Notes under the pieces: generated by a model
Databases searched by the model: none
What the model was told of the DNA's origin: nothing
Seen by the model: only the letters and a program-made list of their open reading frames with translations
Part shown: positions 26,531-35,216 of the stretch, piece by piece
Layout of the letters: each line of letters opens with the position of its first letter
Numbering within the stretch: the first letter of the stretch is position 1
Assembly (NCBI GenBank): GCA_041859045.1
Contig: JBHELB010000057.1
Coordinates: 1 to 64,000 of the forward strand
DNA length: 64,000 nt
Direction: 5' to 3'
Source: JBHELB01 sp041859045
GTDB lineage: Bacteria; Hydrogenedentota; Hydrogenedentia; Hydrogenedentales; SLHB01
Translations under genes and position numbers: made by a program

Positions 26531-26560
26531 GGGGAACCGAGTCCGAAGACTCAGTTCCCC
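26531..26560. terminator. Bidirectional intrinsic terminator
   Basis: A 13-position stem made of GGGGAAC/GTTCCCC and GAGTC/GACTC around one C-A pair, loop CGAA, lies between the convergent methyltransferase gene and flgE. Short T-rich runs follow on both strands. Confidence 0.78.
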
Positions 26561-26588
26561 TTCTGCCTAATTAGCGGCGATGGTCCGA

Positions 26589-27836
26589 TTACCGAACCAG
26601 GTTCACGGTTTCTTGCAACAGCGTGTCTGCGGTTGTGATCGTGCGCGTATTCGCCTGGAATCCGCGCTGGGTCACGATCAAGTTACTGAATTCCGTACCC
26701 AGGTCCACATTCGAATTCTCAAGTACGCCGCCCGAGATCTGTCCGCGCCCACCGGAATCCGGGAGACCAACCTGGGCAAGGCCTGACGACGGCGTTTCGC
26801 GGAAGGTGTTGTTACCCCAACGCACGAGGCCGCCTACGTTCGAGAAGTTGGCGACGGCGACCTGCCCGATCACGCGCGTCAAACCGTTGGTGAACACACC
26901 ATTGATCACGCCATCGCTACCGATCGTGAAACTCTCCAACGTGCCGCGCGGGAAGCCGTCTTGATTCGATGCCACAACGTCGCTGTCACTGGCAAGTTCC
27001 GTTACGAGGGTGAAATCGATGTCAAAAACGAACGGATCCACCGGCAAAGACGGATCGGGGCCGATCACGGCGTTGCTGATGGAGACCGTGTGGGCCGTGT
27101 CCGAGGCATATGCGCCACCGCTCGTAAACTGAACTGTTCCAGAGCCCACGCTCTGCGTGTTGTAGAACGCTTCCCAATCCCATGCGTTCTGTCCGCCCAC
27201 CTGGGCCACTTTCGTGAACACCAGCGACACGTCGCGCGGCGTGCCCAACGAATCGTAGGTGCGCACGATGCGCGTCACTTGGTCGCCGATGGCCGCGCGC
27301 GAGTCCAAGTTGCCGAGTACCGTTGTGTTGTCCGTGGCGCGCACGATGGACGTGCCGCCCACGGGGATGCGCAGATCGCTCACCACATTCGTTACGTCGA
27401 TCGTGCCGTCCGCGCCGGGCAAATAGCCCTGCACACGCATACCGGTGGCGGGGTCGATGAGTTCGCCATCGGCGTTCAGCGCAAACGAGCCGTCGCGCGT
27501 GTAGTACTGACCTTGGCCATCGCTCATGATGAAGAAGCCGGAGCCTTGGATGGCCAGGTCCGCGCTGTTGCCCGTTGTGATCAACGCGCCCTGCTGAAAG
27601 TTGGTGTCGATGCTGCCCAGGCGCACGCCAAGGCCCACCTGCGACGGATTAGTCCCGCCGAAGTTGCCGAGCGGAGCGCGGCCCACTTCGAGCGTCTGCG
27701 AGAACAAGTCCTGAAACAGCGCGCGCGAGCCACGGTAGCCCGTCGTGTTGACGTTCGCGATATTGCTCGCGATGACATCCATTTTCCGCTGATGCGCCTG
27801 AAGCCCAGTCACGCCCGCGTATATTGCAGTTCCCAT
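26589..27836 (-). CDS. flgE: Flagellar hook protein FlgE
   Basis: 415 aa. The rod/hook N-terminal signature GLQAHQRKMDVIASNIANVNTTGY and the C-terminal LIVTQRGFQANTRTITTADTLLQ bracket a variable middle. The segment LAIQGSGFFIMSDGQGQYYTRDGSF matches the FlgE/F/G core, and the size and central D2 domain point to FlgE. AGGAGG precedes the ATG. Last gene of the flagellar operon seen here. The protein is exported by the flagellar type III apparatus and polymerises into the hook. Confidence 0.93.
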   Translation of the reverse strand: MGTAIYAGVTGLQAHQRKMDVIASNIANVNTTGYRGSRALFQDLFSQTLEVGRAPLGNFGGTNPSQVGLGVRLGSIDTNFQQGALITTGNSADLAIQGSGFFIMSDGQGQYYTRDGSFALNADGELIDPATGMRVQGYLPGADGTIDVTNVVSDLRIPVGGTSIVRATDNTTVLGNLDSRAAIGDQVTRIVRTYDSLGTPRDVSLVFTKVAQVGGQNAWDWEAFYNTQSVGSGTVQFTSGGAYASDTAHTVSISNAVIGPDPSLPVDPFVFDIDFTLVTELASDSDVVASNQDGFPRGTLESFTIGSDGVINGVFTNGLTRVIGQVAVANFSNVGGLVRWGNNTFRETPSSGLAQVGLPDSGGRGQISGGVLENSNVDLGTEFSNLIVTQRGFQANTRTITTADTLLQETVNLVR

Positions 27837-27936
27837 CGTTCAAGCCTCCTGTTATGTGCGCCGCGTCTATCGTTCGGCGGCGCAGGGGCCTCCCTCACGG
27901 GGTCCAGCCCATTTCCATTTCGTTAGCACTTACTGT

Positions 27937-28347
27937 CTACAGACTCGTCAACGCGTTGCTTGGCTCAGACGCCAAGATCATCGCGCTGTCGATTTTGGTG
28001 AACACGGCATCCGCGAGTTCCGTTCGCGGCACTGCCGTAATCACCGTCCGGTTCGGCACACTGACCACCAGTCCATACCGATCCGTCAGGAGTAGCGTTT
28101 CGCGCGCCCCTTTCGCGGCCGCCGCATCCAAGGCCTTTCCAATCCGGGCCTCATCCGCAGCCGTCACGGTTAGGTTGCGCTCGCGCAGACGTTCCGTCGC
28201 ATGCGCCGAAAAGCGCACGCCCCGCGTGTCCCGCACCGCGGATTCAAGCGCTTGGGCAAATCCGCCCTGCGCTGAAACCGTGTTGCGCGCGCTCACGGCG
28301 TTTTGCGTCAACGCCGCCGCGGGAGAGAGTTGGATTCGTTCGATCAT
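27937..28347 (-). CDS. TIGR02530-family flagellar operon protein
   Basis: 136 aa. The central block VRFSAHATERLRERNLTV and the end VPRTELADAVFTKIDSAMIL are the TIGR02530 (flg_new) signature. This family is nearly always encoded between flgD and flgE in flagellar operons, as here. Its start overlaps the flgD stop by 4 bases (ATGA), showing translational coupling. Role unknown, probably in hook assembly. Confidence 0.9.
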   Translation of the reverse strand: MIERIQLSPAAALTQNAVSARNTVSAQGGFAQALESAVRDTRGVRFSAHATERLRERNLTVTAADEARIGKALDAAAAKGARETLLLTDRYGLVVSVPNRTVITAVPRTELADAVFTKIDSAMILASEPSNALTSL

Positions 28348-28940
28348 GACGACGGCGCGCTCGCGATGCCCTGGACTTCCGACAACAACATGACGTCGTC
28401 GGTGTCGAGGGTGAGAAACACCTGGCTATCCTCCGTGAATACGCCCGTCACCACGCCTTTCAGCGTAGTGCCGTCTTCATCCTTGCCGATCACGGAGCGC
28501 CCAATCAGCGAGCCCGCGCTCACGTAGTTCAACTGGCCTATCGTGCCCGAGAACGTCTCGAAACTTTCGTTAAGATTGTTCATCTGCTCGAGAGAGCTGA
28601 ACTGCGCAAGTTGGGCCAACATCGCCGAGTTGTCCATCGGTTCCATCGGGTCCTGGTTCTTCATTTGCTCGACGAGCAATTGAAGAAACGCATCGCGTCC
28701 CATCGCGTTGTCTGCCGTTGTGGCCTTGTTGGCCGAGGTATCCTCAGAGCCGCTGGCCGATTTCACTGGACTAGCCGACTGCGCCGACTTCGTGGGCGCG
28801 GCGAGCCCCATCTCTCGAAGTTGCGCCACGAAGGCCGCGCGTTCCATCGCGGTACGGTCTTCAGCCGCTTTCAGGCGTTCCTGGCGTGTCGGAGAAAGCG
28901 ACCCCAACACGTTAGCCCGGAACGATACATTGAGATTCAT
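28344..28940 (-). CDS. flgD: Flagellar hook-capping scaffold protein FlgD
   Basis: 198 aa. The conserved core is MGRDAFLQLLVEQMKNQDPMEPMDNSAMLAQLAQFSSLEQMNNLN, listed here by its FlgD motifs MGRDAFLQLL, QDPMEP and QFSSLEQM (about 80-125). It is followed by a short beta domain (SVIGKDEDGTTLKGVV). FlgD caps the growing hook while FlgE is added. It sits between fliK and the TIGR02530 gene. Confidence 0.92.
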   Translation of the reverse strand: MNLNVSFRANVLGSLSPTRQERLKAAEDRTAMERAAFVAQLREMGLAAPTKSAQSASPVKSASGSEDTSANKATTADNAMGRDAFLQLLVEQMKNQDPMEPMDNSAMLAQLAQFSSLEQMNNLNESFETFSGTIGQLNYVSAGSLIGRSVIGKDEDGTTLKGVVTGVFTEDSQVFLTLDTDDVMLLSEVQGIASAPSS

Positions 28941-28988
28941 GGCCTATTGCCTCCTTTCAGGCGCGGAACACCACTCGTTCCGCGCCGT

Positions 28989-30872
28989 CTACGCGAACAC
29001 ATTGAGCAGACCGATGTGCGGAGCCGCGCTTCGACCTGCAACGGACAACGTGCTCGCTTCCGTCGTTGACTCCGCCGTTCGCGTCAGGCCGCCGAAGTAG
29101 CTGGGTGCGTCCGTGCCCCAGTTGGCCGGCTGCCGTCCGAACTGCGAGAAGCCCATCGAGTGTCCACTCGCGCCCTGCGACACCGTCACCTGGGATGCTT
29201 CGATGCCTTCCCGGCTGAGCGTCTGTCGCAGCGTGTTTACCTGCGCCTCAAGGGTTTCGCGCACCATTGGGTTGGCCGACGACAGTTTCACCACCAGCCC
29301 ATCGTGAGTTGAGGTAACGCTGACGTGGACTTCGCCCAGCGATTCCGGCACGAGCCGCACGCGGAGCGAATGCTCGCCGTTCTGCGCGAGATAACGCACA
29401 TCACTGACGAGACGATCCGCGAGTTTCCCCAGCGCAACGCGGTTGTCCGCGGCCGTCTGGAACTGGCTCGCCAAGTCTTCCAGGCGCTTGCCAAACGCCG
29501 ACGCCGATGTGGCCTGCGTTGGGTCCACAGCAAGCGCCGTCAGTGCACCCGTGGCGGCCAAGTCACCGGGCGTATTCGCCGACGCAACCGCATCGGTCCG
29601 TAGCGTGCCCAGTTCGTCGCGCCGCGCGTCCACCGATAACGGGTCGCGCACCAGGAGTGTCGCGATACGAACCGCTTCCAACGCGGGCGTTTCCTGCACT
29701 GCGCTTCGGAGCGTTCGTGCGGGTGCCGCCGATGCGGAGGAGGGGGGGGCTGCGGCATCGTCGGCATCCGTCTCCGCCTCGCCATCGCTCACCTTTGCCG
29801 CCGCGCGGTTAGCCGGAACCGCAGGCGTTGCCGGAGTCGCCGGAGTCGCAGGCGTGGCGCGAGTCGCCGCTTCGCCCTGCGCACCCGGAGCCGCCGGAAC
29901 GGCCGGAGTAGCAGGCGTTGCCGGAGTCGCGGGCGTGGCGGACGTCGTTTCCGCGTGGGCTTCGGCCTTCTCGGCCTTCCCCTCTGGCGGCGCCACCACG
30001 TTGCTCACAATCGCGCCGACTTCAACCTCGGGAGCCGTTTCCGGTTCCCCAGAAGTCGCCGAAGCCGCCGGAGTGCGCACAGTTTCCGGTGCTTCCACCG
30101 GGGCCGTGGGTTCGGCGTCCACAACGGCCGCCGTCGTCGATTGCCGAGCCACAGACGCCTCAACAGACGTCGCCGGTGCGGTGGTTACCGCGAGGTCCGG
30201 TGCCGTCAGCTCTTGCGCGGGAATCTGCGGTCCGAGCGTCGGATTCACGGGCGCCTCGAATGCGGCGCTCGGCGCTGTCACCGCCGGAGCGGGGACCGGC
30301 TCAACCACCTCGTACGTGGCTTGGCTACCCACCGTCGCCGGCGCGGCCGAGACCTCGACGTGTGCCGTGGTTTTCTGGCCATGCACCGTCTCGGAATTGT
30401 CATCCGACGCGGTTTGCGACGTAGCCGACGGTGCGGCAGAGGCCTCAACCGTCTCCACTGCCGCCTGCGACGCCGGATTGACTGCGCCTTGCGGCGTGGT
30501 CGCGGGTGTTTTCGACGGCTCGACCTCCTCCACGACATATGTCGCTTCGGAAACCGGGGTTTGCGTCGTGGATGGCGTCTGCGCGAGCGGGCCGAGGTAC
30601 GCGCTAACCACGACTTCCGCAAGCGGAGGGTCGTCGGTCTTGGCGGCTACGGACTTTACGTCAGTTTCCGTCGGAGCGTTTTCCTGGCTGCCCGTATTGG
30701 GCAACACCGTTTCTCCGGCCAGCGCCTGTTGTTCACTCAGGAGCATCGCCGAGAACACCCCATCCGGAGCCGCAGGACTCGGCGTTCCGCCGGTTGCGGA
30801 TACCGCCGCGCCTTCCGCCGCCATCGCGGTCGATTGCGCCATCAAGAGATCCATCAAACTAAGAATCTGCAT
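28989..30872 (-). CDS. fliK: Flagellar hook-length control protein FliK
   Basis: 627 aa from the ATG 7 nt after AGGAGGTGA. The first about 450 residues are Ala/Pro/Thr/Glu-rich and disordered, with TPATPATPA-type repeats. The conserved C-terminal domain (about 500-590) has the Flg_hook pattern LRVRLVPESLGEVHVSV, followed by LVVKLSSANPMVRETLEAQ and LRQTLSREGI. FliK acts as a molecular ruler and switches export specificity. The long repeat-rich ruler part would bear on hook length. Confidence 0.9.
   Translation of the reverse strand: MQILSLMDLLMAQSTAMAAEGAAVSATGGTPSPAAPDGVFSAMLLSEQQALAGETVLPNTGSQENAPTETDVKSVAAKTDDPPLAEVVVSAYLGPLAQTPSTTQTPVSEATYVVEEVEPSKTPATTPQGAVNPASQAAVETVEASAAPSATSQTASDDNSETVHGQKTTAHVEVSAAPATVGSQATYEVVEPVPAPAVTAPSAAFEAPVNPTLGPQIPAQELTAPDLAVTTAPATSVEASVARQSTTAAVVDAEPTAPVEAPETVRTPAASATSGEPETAPEVEVGAIVSNVVAPPEGKAEKAEAHAETTSATPATPATPATPAVPAAPGAQGEAATRATPATPATPATPAVPANRAAAKVSDGEAETDADDAAAPPSSASAAPARTLRSAVQETPALEAVRIATLLVRDPLSVDARRDELGTLRTDAVASANTPGDLAATGALTALAVDPTQATSASAFGKRLEDLASQFQTAADNRVALGKLADRLVSDVRYLAQNGEHSLRVRLVPESLGEVHVSVTSTHDGLVVKLSSANPMVRETLEAQVNTLRQTLSREGIEASQVTVSQGASGHSMGFSQFGRQPANWGTDAPSYFGGLTRTAESTTEASTLSVAGRSAAPHIGLLNVFA
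29815..29940 (-). repeat. Degenerate in-frame tandem repeats within fliK
   Basis: Two near-identical blocks, starting at about 29821 and 29911, share GCAGGCGTTGCCGGAGTCGC and a following GCGTGGCG, with further 9-bp variants between. They encode ATPATPATPAVPA-like residues in the ruler region of FliK. Slippage here would change protein length without a frameshift. Confidence 0.7.
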
Positions 30873-31063
30873 ACATGATTCACCTCCTTTCAAAGAGAGA
30901 TACCAAGACCAATGACAGGGCGTCATTGGGAATTGGGCAGCATGGGGGAGAGGTCGAATAGAAAAAAGGAATAGGCGTCGTCGAATGGCTCAAGACACTC
31001 CAAAATTCTTGGAGAGTGAGGCCTGGGCGGTTTTCGCCTCAGAGAGAAGTGTCCACAGACGAA

Positions 31064-31672
31064 CTACTCTGAAGACGTTTCCGGAGCCGCCGGCATTTCT
31101 TCGAGCGCGCTTAGGAAGCGCGCCGCCTCCTGGGCCTCCAGAGCGTTCAAGATTTTTACGCGGTCGCGTTCCTTGATCAAGCGAAGAATTTTGACCGCTT
31201 TTCCGGGTTCCAACTTGTCCATCGCCAGAAGCGTGTCGCGCGCCTTGTCCGGTTTCATCTGGGAGACCGACGTCGCCATTTCCTGGAGCGCCGCGGCGGA
31301 CTGCGCGTCCATGGTCTGCATGGACTTCTCTATGGTGTCGATGGACTTCTTGAGATCGGCCCGCACGGCATCGAGATCGCGCTGCGCGAGGTCAACCCGT
31401 TGCTTTTTCTCCTTGAGTTCGAGTTCCTGGCGCTCGATTTCCGTGCTTCGTTCCTTGAGGCCCTTGGCCGCTGCATCGAAGTTCGCCGCACTCACCGCGC
31501 CGAGCGCCGGTTTTGCTTCTTCCTTGGTCACCGTGGGCGTCGTCGCCTGTTCGGGGTGCATCAAGCGGCCGAGGGCCTCTTTCGAAAGATTGCCTGTGAG
31601 CGCTAGCGTACCCGCAACCGCGAGGCACAACGGCACGAGGACGCCCAAAAGCAAAATGGCGAAGATCTTCAT
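31064..31672 (-). CDS. motE: MotE-like flagellar protein (MgtE_N-type domain)
   Basis: 202 aa. An N-terminal hydrophobic helix (about 3-27) anchors the protein. A coiled coil (about 70-125, ERSTEIERQELELKEKK) follows, then a C-terminal superhelical MgtE_N-like domain (KARDTLLAMDKLEPGKAVKIL). This arrangement is that of MotE, a periplasmic motility chaperone of MotC. Its ATG overlaps the fliJ stop. 191 bp separate it from fliK. The gap holds a small hairpin (CAATGAC/GTCATTG) and a GC-rich hairpin near the motE stop, but no clear promoter. Confidence 0.78.
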   Translation of the reverse strand: MKIFAILLLGVLVPLCLAVAGTLALTGNLSKEALGRLMHPEQATTPTVTKEEAKPALGAVSAANFDAAAKGLKERSTEIERQELELKEKKQRVDLAQRDLDAVRADLKKSIDTIEKSMQTMDAQSAAALQEMATSVSQMKPDKARDTLLAMDKLEPGKAVKILRLIKERDRVKILNALEAQEAARFLSALEEMPAAPETSSE

Positions 31673-32133
31673 GAACGGTCCTTTTTCATTCCCTTCATCG
31701 CGGCCCGGTTGGCCGAGATTTCATCGGTCAATTTCTGTTCATCGCCGAGTGTTTGCGCATTCAGCGCCGCTCTGTTCTTTTCCTGAATCCGTTCGACTAC
31801 CTTACGCTTCTTCATCGCTTCTTCCAACTCGGCCCGGCGTTCTTCCGCCGTTCGCCGGAGTTCGTGCAGGGTTGCGTCCTTTTCGACCGCGAGCCGGGCC
31901 AGATAGCGCTCGTAATGATAGTACCGTTGAATGTCGCGCGGTTCCGCGCCTTCTTGGGCTCGTTCGCCCGCTTCGCGCAGCATCCGCATCTGTTCGCGCT
32001 GAATGCCCGCGCGCTGTTCTTCGTTAAGTGCGATCTGCCGCCGTACTTCCGCCAGGTCCTGCGCTTTCTGATCTTCCTGCAGCGATCGCACCCGGAGCAG
32101 GGTTTCGAAGCGAAACGGACGTACGCGTGCCAT
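31669..32133 (-). CDS. fliJ: Flagellar export chaperone FliJ
   Basis: 154 aa, almost wholly coiled coil. It starts RPFRFETLLRVRSLQEDQKAQ, whose F-x-LE/TLL-x-VR pattern is the FliJ signature. FliJ is the central stalk of the FliI ATPase ring. It is encoded 6 bp after fliI and overlaps motE by 4 bases. Confidence 0.85.
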   Translation of the reverse strand: MARVRPFRFETLLRVRSLQEDQKAQDLAEVRRQIALNEEQRAGIQREQMRMLREAGERAQEGAEPRDIQRYYHYERYLARLAVEKDATLHELRRTAEERRAELEEAMKKRKVVERIQEKNRAALNAQTLGDEQKLTDEISANRAAMKGMKKDRS

Positions 32134-32139
32134 CTCCTC

Positions 32140-33453
32140 TTACCCCCTCAACGCTCGCCGCATCCACGTCGGCAATTGTTCGAAGGGCGAGGCGTCCTGA
32201 AGACCCTGCTGAAGGAATTGCCGCACGCCCGGCATCAGTTTCAGCGCCTGATCGATTTCCGAATTGCTCCCCTCGGCGTAGGCCCCGATGTTGACCAAGT
32301 CCTCGGCGTCGCGATAGGTCGCCAGCACGCGCCGAACGCGCCCGGCCAGTTCCTGGTGTTCGGCGTTCGTCACGTCGATCATCACGCGGCTGACGCTTTC
32401 AAGCACGTCGATGGCCGGATAATGGTTTCGCGTGGCCAGATTCCGCGACAACGCGATGTGGCCGTCCAGAATACTGCGCACCGCATCGCCCACGGGATCG
32501 TTGAGATCATCGGCCTCGACCAGCACCGTGTACATTCCCGTGATACTGCCGCACGCCGCCATGCCCGCGCGTTCGAGCAGCTTGGGCAACAACGAGAACA
32601 CCGACGGCGGGTACCCGCGCGTCGTCGGCGGCTCGCCCACCGCCAGCCCTACCTCGCGCTGGGCCATCGCGAAGCGCGTCACCGAATCCATCATCAGCAT
32701 CACGTCCGCGCCCTGATCGCGGAACCACTCCGCGATCGCCGTCGCGGCGTACGCGCCTTTGATACGCATCAGCGCGGGCTCGTCCGAGGTTGCGACCACG
32801 ACCACCGAACGCGCCAGTCCCTCCGGGCCAAGGTCCGACTCCACAAAATCGCGCACCTCGCGTCCGCGCTCGCCGATCAATGCGATCACGTTGATGTCCG
32901 CGCTCGTGTTGCGGGCGATCATGCCCAGCAATTTACTTTTGCCCACGCCGCTGCCCGCCATGATGCCTACCCGCTGGCCTTTGCCGCACGTAATGCATCC
33001 ATCGATCGCGCGGATGCCCGTGGCGATGGGTTCGGTGATGCGCTTTCGATTCATGGGATGGGGAGGAGCTGCTGTTAACGGCACTTCGGAGCCGCCTGTG
33101 ATCTCCGGCCCGCCGTCCAGGGGCCTGCCCATACTGCCAATCACCCGGCCCAGTAGGTCGTAATCCACCCGCACCGTTTGCGGACGGTACAGTGGACGAA
33201 CCAGGCTCGACGGACCCACGCCACCCATATCGCCCAAGGGCATTAGGAGTAGGCGGCCTTTGCGGAATCCCACCACCTCGACCGGAACCGGCGGGCCGGA
33301 TTCCGGATAGACGTAGCAAAAATCATTGATGCGTAGCGGGGGACCGGTTGCTTCGATGGTGAGACCGACGACATCCACTACCTTGCCATAGACAGTGATC
33401 GGCTGCGTTGCGACGACGCGCTCCATGTATCTGGACAGGTCGAGCCCGGCCAT
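32140..33453 (-). CDS. fliI: Flagellum-specific export ATPase FliI
   Basis: 437 aa from the ATG two bases after the fliH stop, with GGAG inside the end of fliH. F1-beta-like ATPase: Walker A GSGVGKS (about 160), GERGREVRDFVE, Walker B region VMLMMDSVTRFA, and the FliI hallmark REVGLAVGEPPTTRGYPPSVF. It energises and unfolds export substrates together with FliH and FliJ. Confidence 0.95.
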   Translation of the reverse strand: MAGLDLSRYMERVVATQPITVYGKVVDVVGLTIEATGPPLRINDFCYVYPESGPPVPVEVVGFRKGRLLLMPLGDMGGVGPSSLVRPLYRPQTVRVDYDLLGRVIGSMGRPLDGGPEITGGSEVPLTAAPPHPMNRKRITEPIATGIRAIDGCITCGKGQRVGIMAGSGVGKSKLLGMIARNTSADINVIALIGERGREVRDFVESDLGPEGLARSVVVVATSDEPALMRIKGAYAATAIAEWFRDQGADVMLMMDSVTRFAMAQREVGLAVGEPPTTRGYPPSVFSLLPKLLERAGMAACGSITGMYTVLVEADDLNDPVGDAVRSILDGHIALSRNLATRNHYPAIDVLESVSRVMIDVTNAEHQELAGRVRRVLATYRDAEDLVNIGAYAEGSNSEIDQALKLMPGVRQFLQQGLQDASPFEQLPTWMRRALRG

Positions 33454-33455
33454 GA

Positions 33456-34127
33456 CTACTCCGTGAGCGCGTCGAGAATCTTCTCGAGCTGCGCATCCAG
33501 CCGCGCGTCCACCTGGAGCGATTCGGTTTCGGCGATACATCCGCCCGCACCGACTTGCTCATCGGCCACGATGAGTAATTGACCAACCGCCGGGAAGTCG
33601 TCGAGCAAATTCGCCTGCTGCGCCCGTAGCGCCTCCAAGTCATGCGGGTTCACTCGTAGCGTCACGCGCTCCCGGTCCACCAAGTTGCCCAGCGCCGCCC
33701 GGACCGTTGTTTCCAGTAGTGCGGCGTCGATGGAAGGTTCGCGCTGAAGGACTCGCTCCGTCATCGCCTTCACCAGCGCGATGACCTGAGGCTCCACGGA
33801 ACGAAGGAAACCCTCGCGCGCCTGCACTAGAGCTTGCGCCGCATTTACGAGCATGTCCGCGGCTGCTCCCACCGATCGCATGAACTCTTCTTTGCCCGCT
33901 TGCGTACCCCGACGCAAGCCCTCGGCGTAGCCGTCGCGAATGACGCGCTCGGCCTCTGCGCGTGCTTGCGCTAGAACTTCTTCGGGAGTCTCCTGAGGCT
34001 CTGGCGTTTCCTCGTAGGCTTCTTCTTCCACAGGGGTGTCTTCGGCGACGGGAGGAGACAACGCGCCGCGTTCGTAACGGAGCACCGCGTCCGCATTGGG
34101 GTCGGTCGCTTTAATGATCTTCGCCAC
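33456..34127 (-). CDS. fliH: Flagellar assembly protein FliH
   Basis: 223 aa. A Glu-rich N-terminal part (about 30-55) leads to an Ala-rich coiled coil with spaced Gly residues (AEGLRRGTQAGKEEF). The C-terminal FliH/VATPase-E-like domain has NPHDLEALRAQ and VGAGGCIAETESLQVDA. The G-G-C-x-x-E-T pattern before the last helix is diagnostic. FliH regulates FliI. It sits between fliG and fliI. Confidence 0.9.
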   Translation of the reverse strand: MAKIIKATDPNADAVLRYERGALSPPVAEDTPVEEEAYEETPEPQETPEEVLAQARAEAERVIRDGYAEGLRRGTQAGKEEFMRSVGAAADMLVNAAQALVQAREGFLRSVEPQVIALVKAMTERVLQREPSIDAALLETTVRAALGNLVDRERVTLRVNPHDLEALRAQQANLLDDFPAVGQLLIVADEQVGAGGCIAETESLQVDARLDAQLEKILDALTE

Positions 34128-34181
34128 AGCCGCTCACCTGCATTCTAGTGTGGCGCGCCCATAGGGACGCACCGCGGACGA

Positions 34182-35213
34182 TTAAACAAATCCGTCGTGG
34201 GTGTCGCCGCCGCGGCCTTCGACGATGATTTCGCCCGCGTCTTCGAGGCGGCGGATGACCGAGACAATCTTCTGCTGCGCTTCTTCGACCTGGCGTACCC
34301 GCACAGGCCCCATGTACTCGATCTCTTCCTTAATCATCTCGCGGGCGCGTTCCGAAAGGTTACGCAGCAGCTTGTTCGAGACTTCCTCACTGGCCGATTT
34401 AAGCGCCAATGCCAAGTCTTTCTGCTCGATCTCGCGCAGGGCTTTCTGGATACCCGAGTCGTCCACGTAGACCAAGTCATCGAACGTGAACATCAAGCGC
34501 GAGATCTCGTCGGCGAGTTCCGGATCGCGCTCCTCAAGGTCGGACATGATGGTCTTTTCCGTACCGCGTTCGATGCGGTTCAGGATTTCCGCCACGCTCT
34601 TTACGCCGCCCGCGAAGGTGAATCCTTGGCTGAATACCGACGCCATCTTGCGCTCAAGCACACGCTCCACCTCGCGAACGATCTCCGGCGGGGTGCGGTC
34701 CATGCTTGCGATGCGGATGATGACTTCAGGGCGCACTTCCTGGCGTAACGAGGACAACACGACCGACGCCACTTGCGGATCAAGATGCGCGACAATCAGC
34801 GCGATAGTCTGCGGGTGTTCGTCCTGAATGAAACTACAGATCTGCGCCGGGTCGGCTTTTCGCAGGAATTCGAACGGCACTTCCTGAAGACTCGTCTGGA
34901 TCCGGGTGAGAATCTCGAGCGCCCGCTCCGGTCCCAGCGCGTTCTCAAGCAATTGCCGCGCGTATTCCAGGCCGCCCTGGCTGACATAGCGATCAGCGAG
35001 CATCATTTGGTGAAACTCGGCCATCACGGCCTCGCGCAGATCCGGCGGGACAGTCCCCAAGCTCGAGAGATCGAGCGTCATTTTCTCGATCTCTTCTTCG
35101 TTCATTTTCGCGAGGACACGACTCGCCATCTGCGGGCCAAGACACGCCAACAGAATGGCTGCCTTGGTCCGTCCGTCGAGTTCGCTCGCTCTTGTCGAGG
35201 GCTGCTTCGGCGT
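34182..35213 (-). CDS. fliG: Flagellar motor switch protein FliG (non-standard start codon)
   Basis: About 343 aa if begun at an ACG (35213). Middle and C-terminal domains are typical: EHPQTIALIVAHLDPQVASVVLSSL, and the torque helix region FDDLVYVDDSGIQKALREI. The conserved FliG N-terminus (ELDGRTKAAILLACLGPQMA) begins upstream of the first usual start, a TTG at 35150. Between the fliF stop (UAG, same frame) and that TTG there is no ATG, GTG or TTG. The ACG is the second codon after the UAG and lies 8 nt after GAGG, an ideal spacing. Alternatives: TTG with a shortened N-terminus, UAG read-through from FliF, or a base error. Confidence 0.85.
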   Translation of the reverse strand, partial: TPKQPSTRASELDGRTKAAILLACLGPQMASRVLAKMNEEEIEKMTLDLSSLGTVPPDLREAVMAEFHQMMLADRYVSQGGLEYARQLLENALGPERALEILTRIQTSLQEVPFEFLRKADPAQICSFIQDEHPQTIALIVAHLDPQVASVVLSSLRQEVRPEVIIRIASMDRTPPEIVREVERVLERKMASVFSQGFTFAGGVKSVAEILNRIERGTEKTIMSDLEERDPELADEISRLMFTFDDLVYVDDSGIQKALREIEQKDLALALKSASEEVSNKLLRNLSERAREMIKEEIEYMGPVRVRQVEEAQQKIVSVIRRLEDAGEIIVEGRGGDTHDGFV

Positions 35214-35216
35214 AGT

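Noticed and set aside
29443..30915. 490-codon plus-strand frame opposite fliK
   Set aside because: Ala/Ser/Gly-rich reversal of the low-complexity fliK region; no ribosome site.
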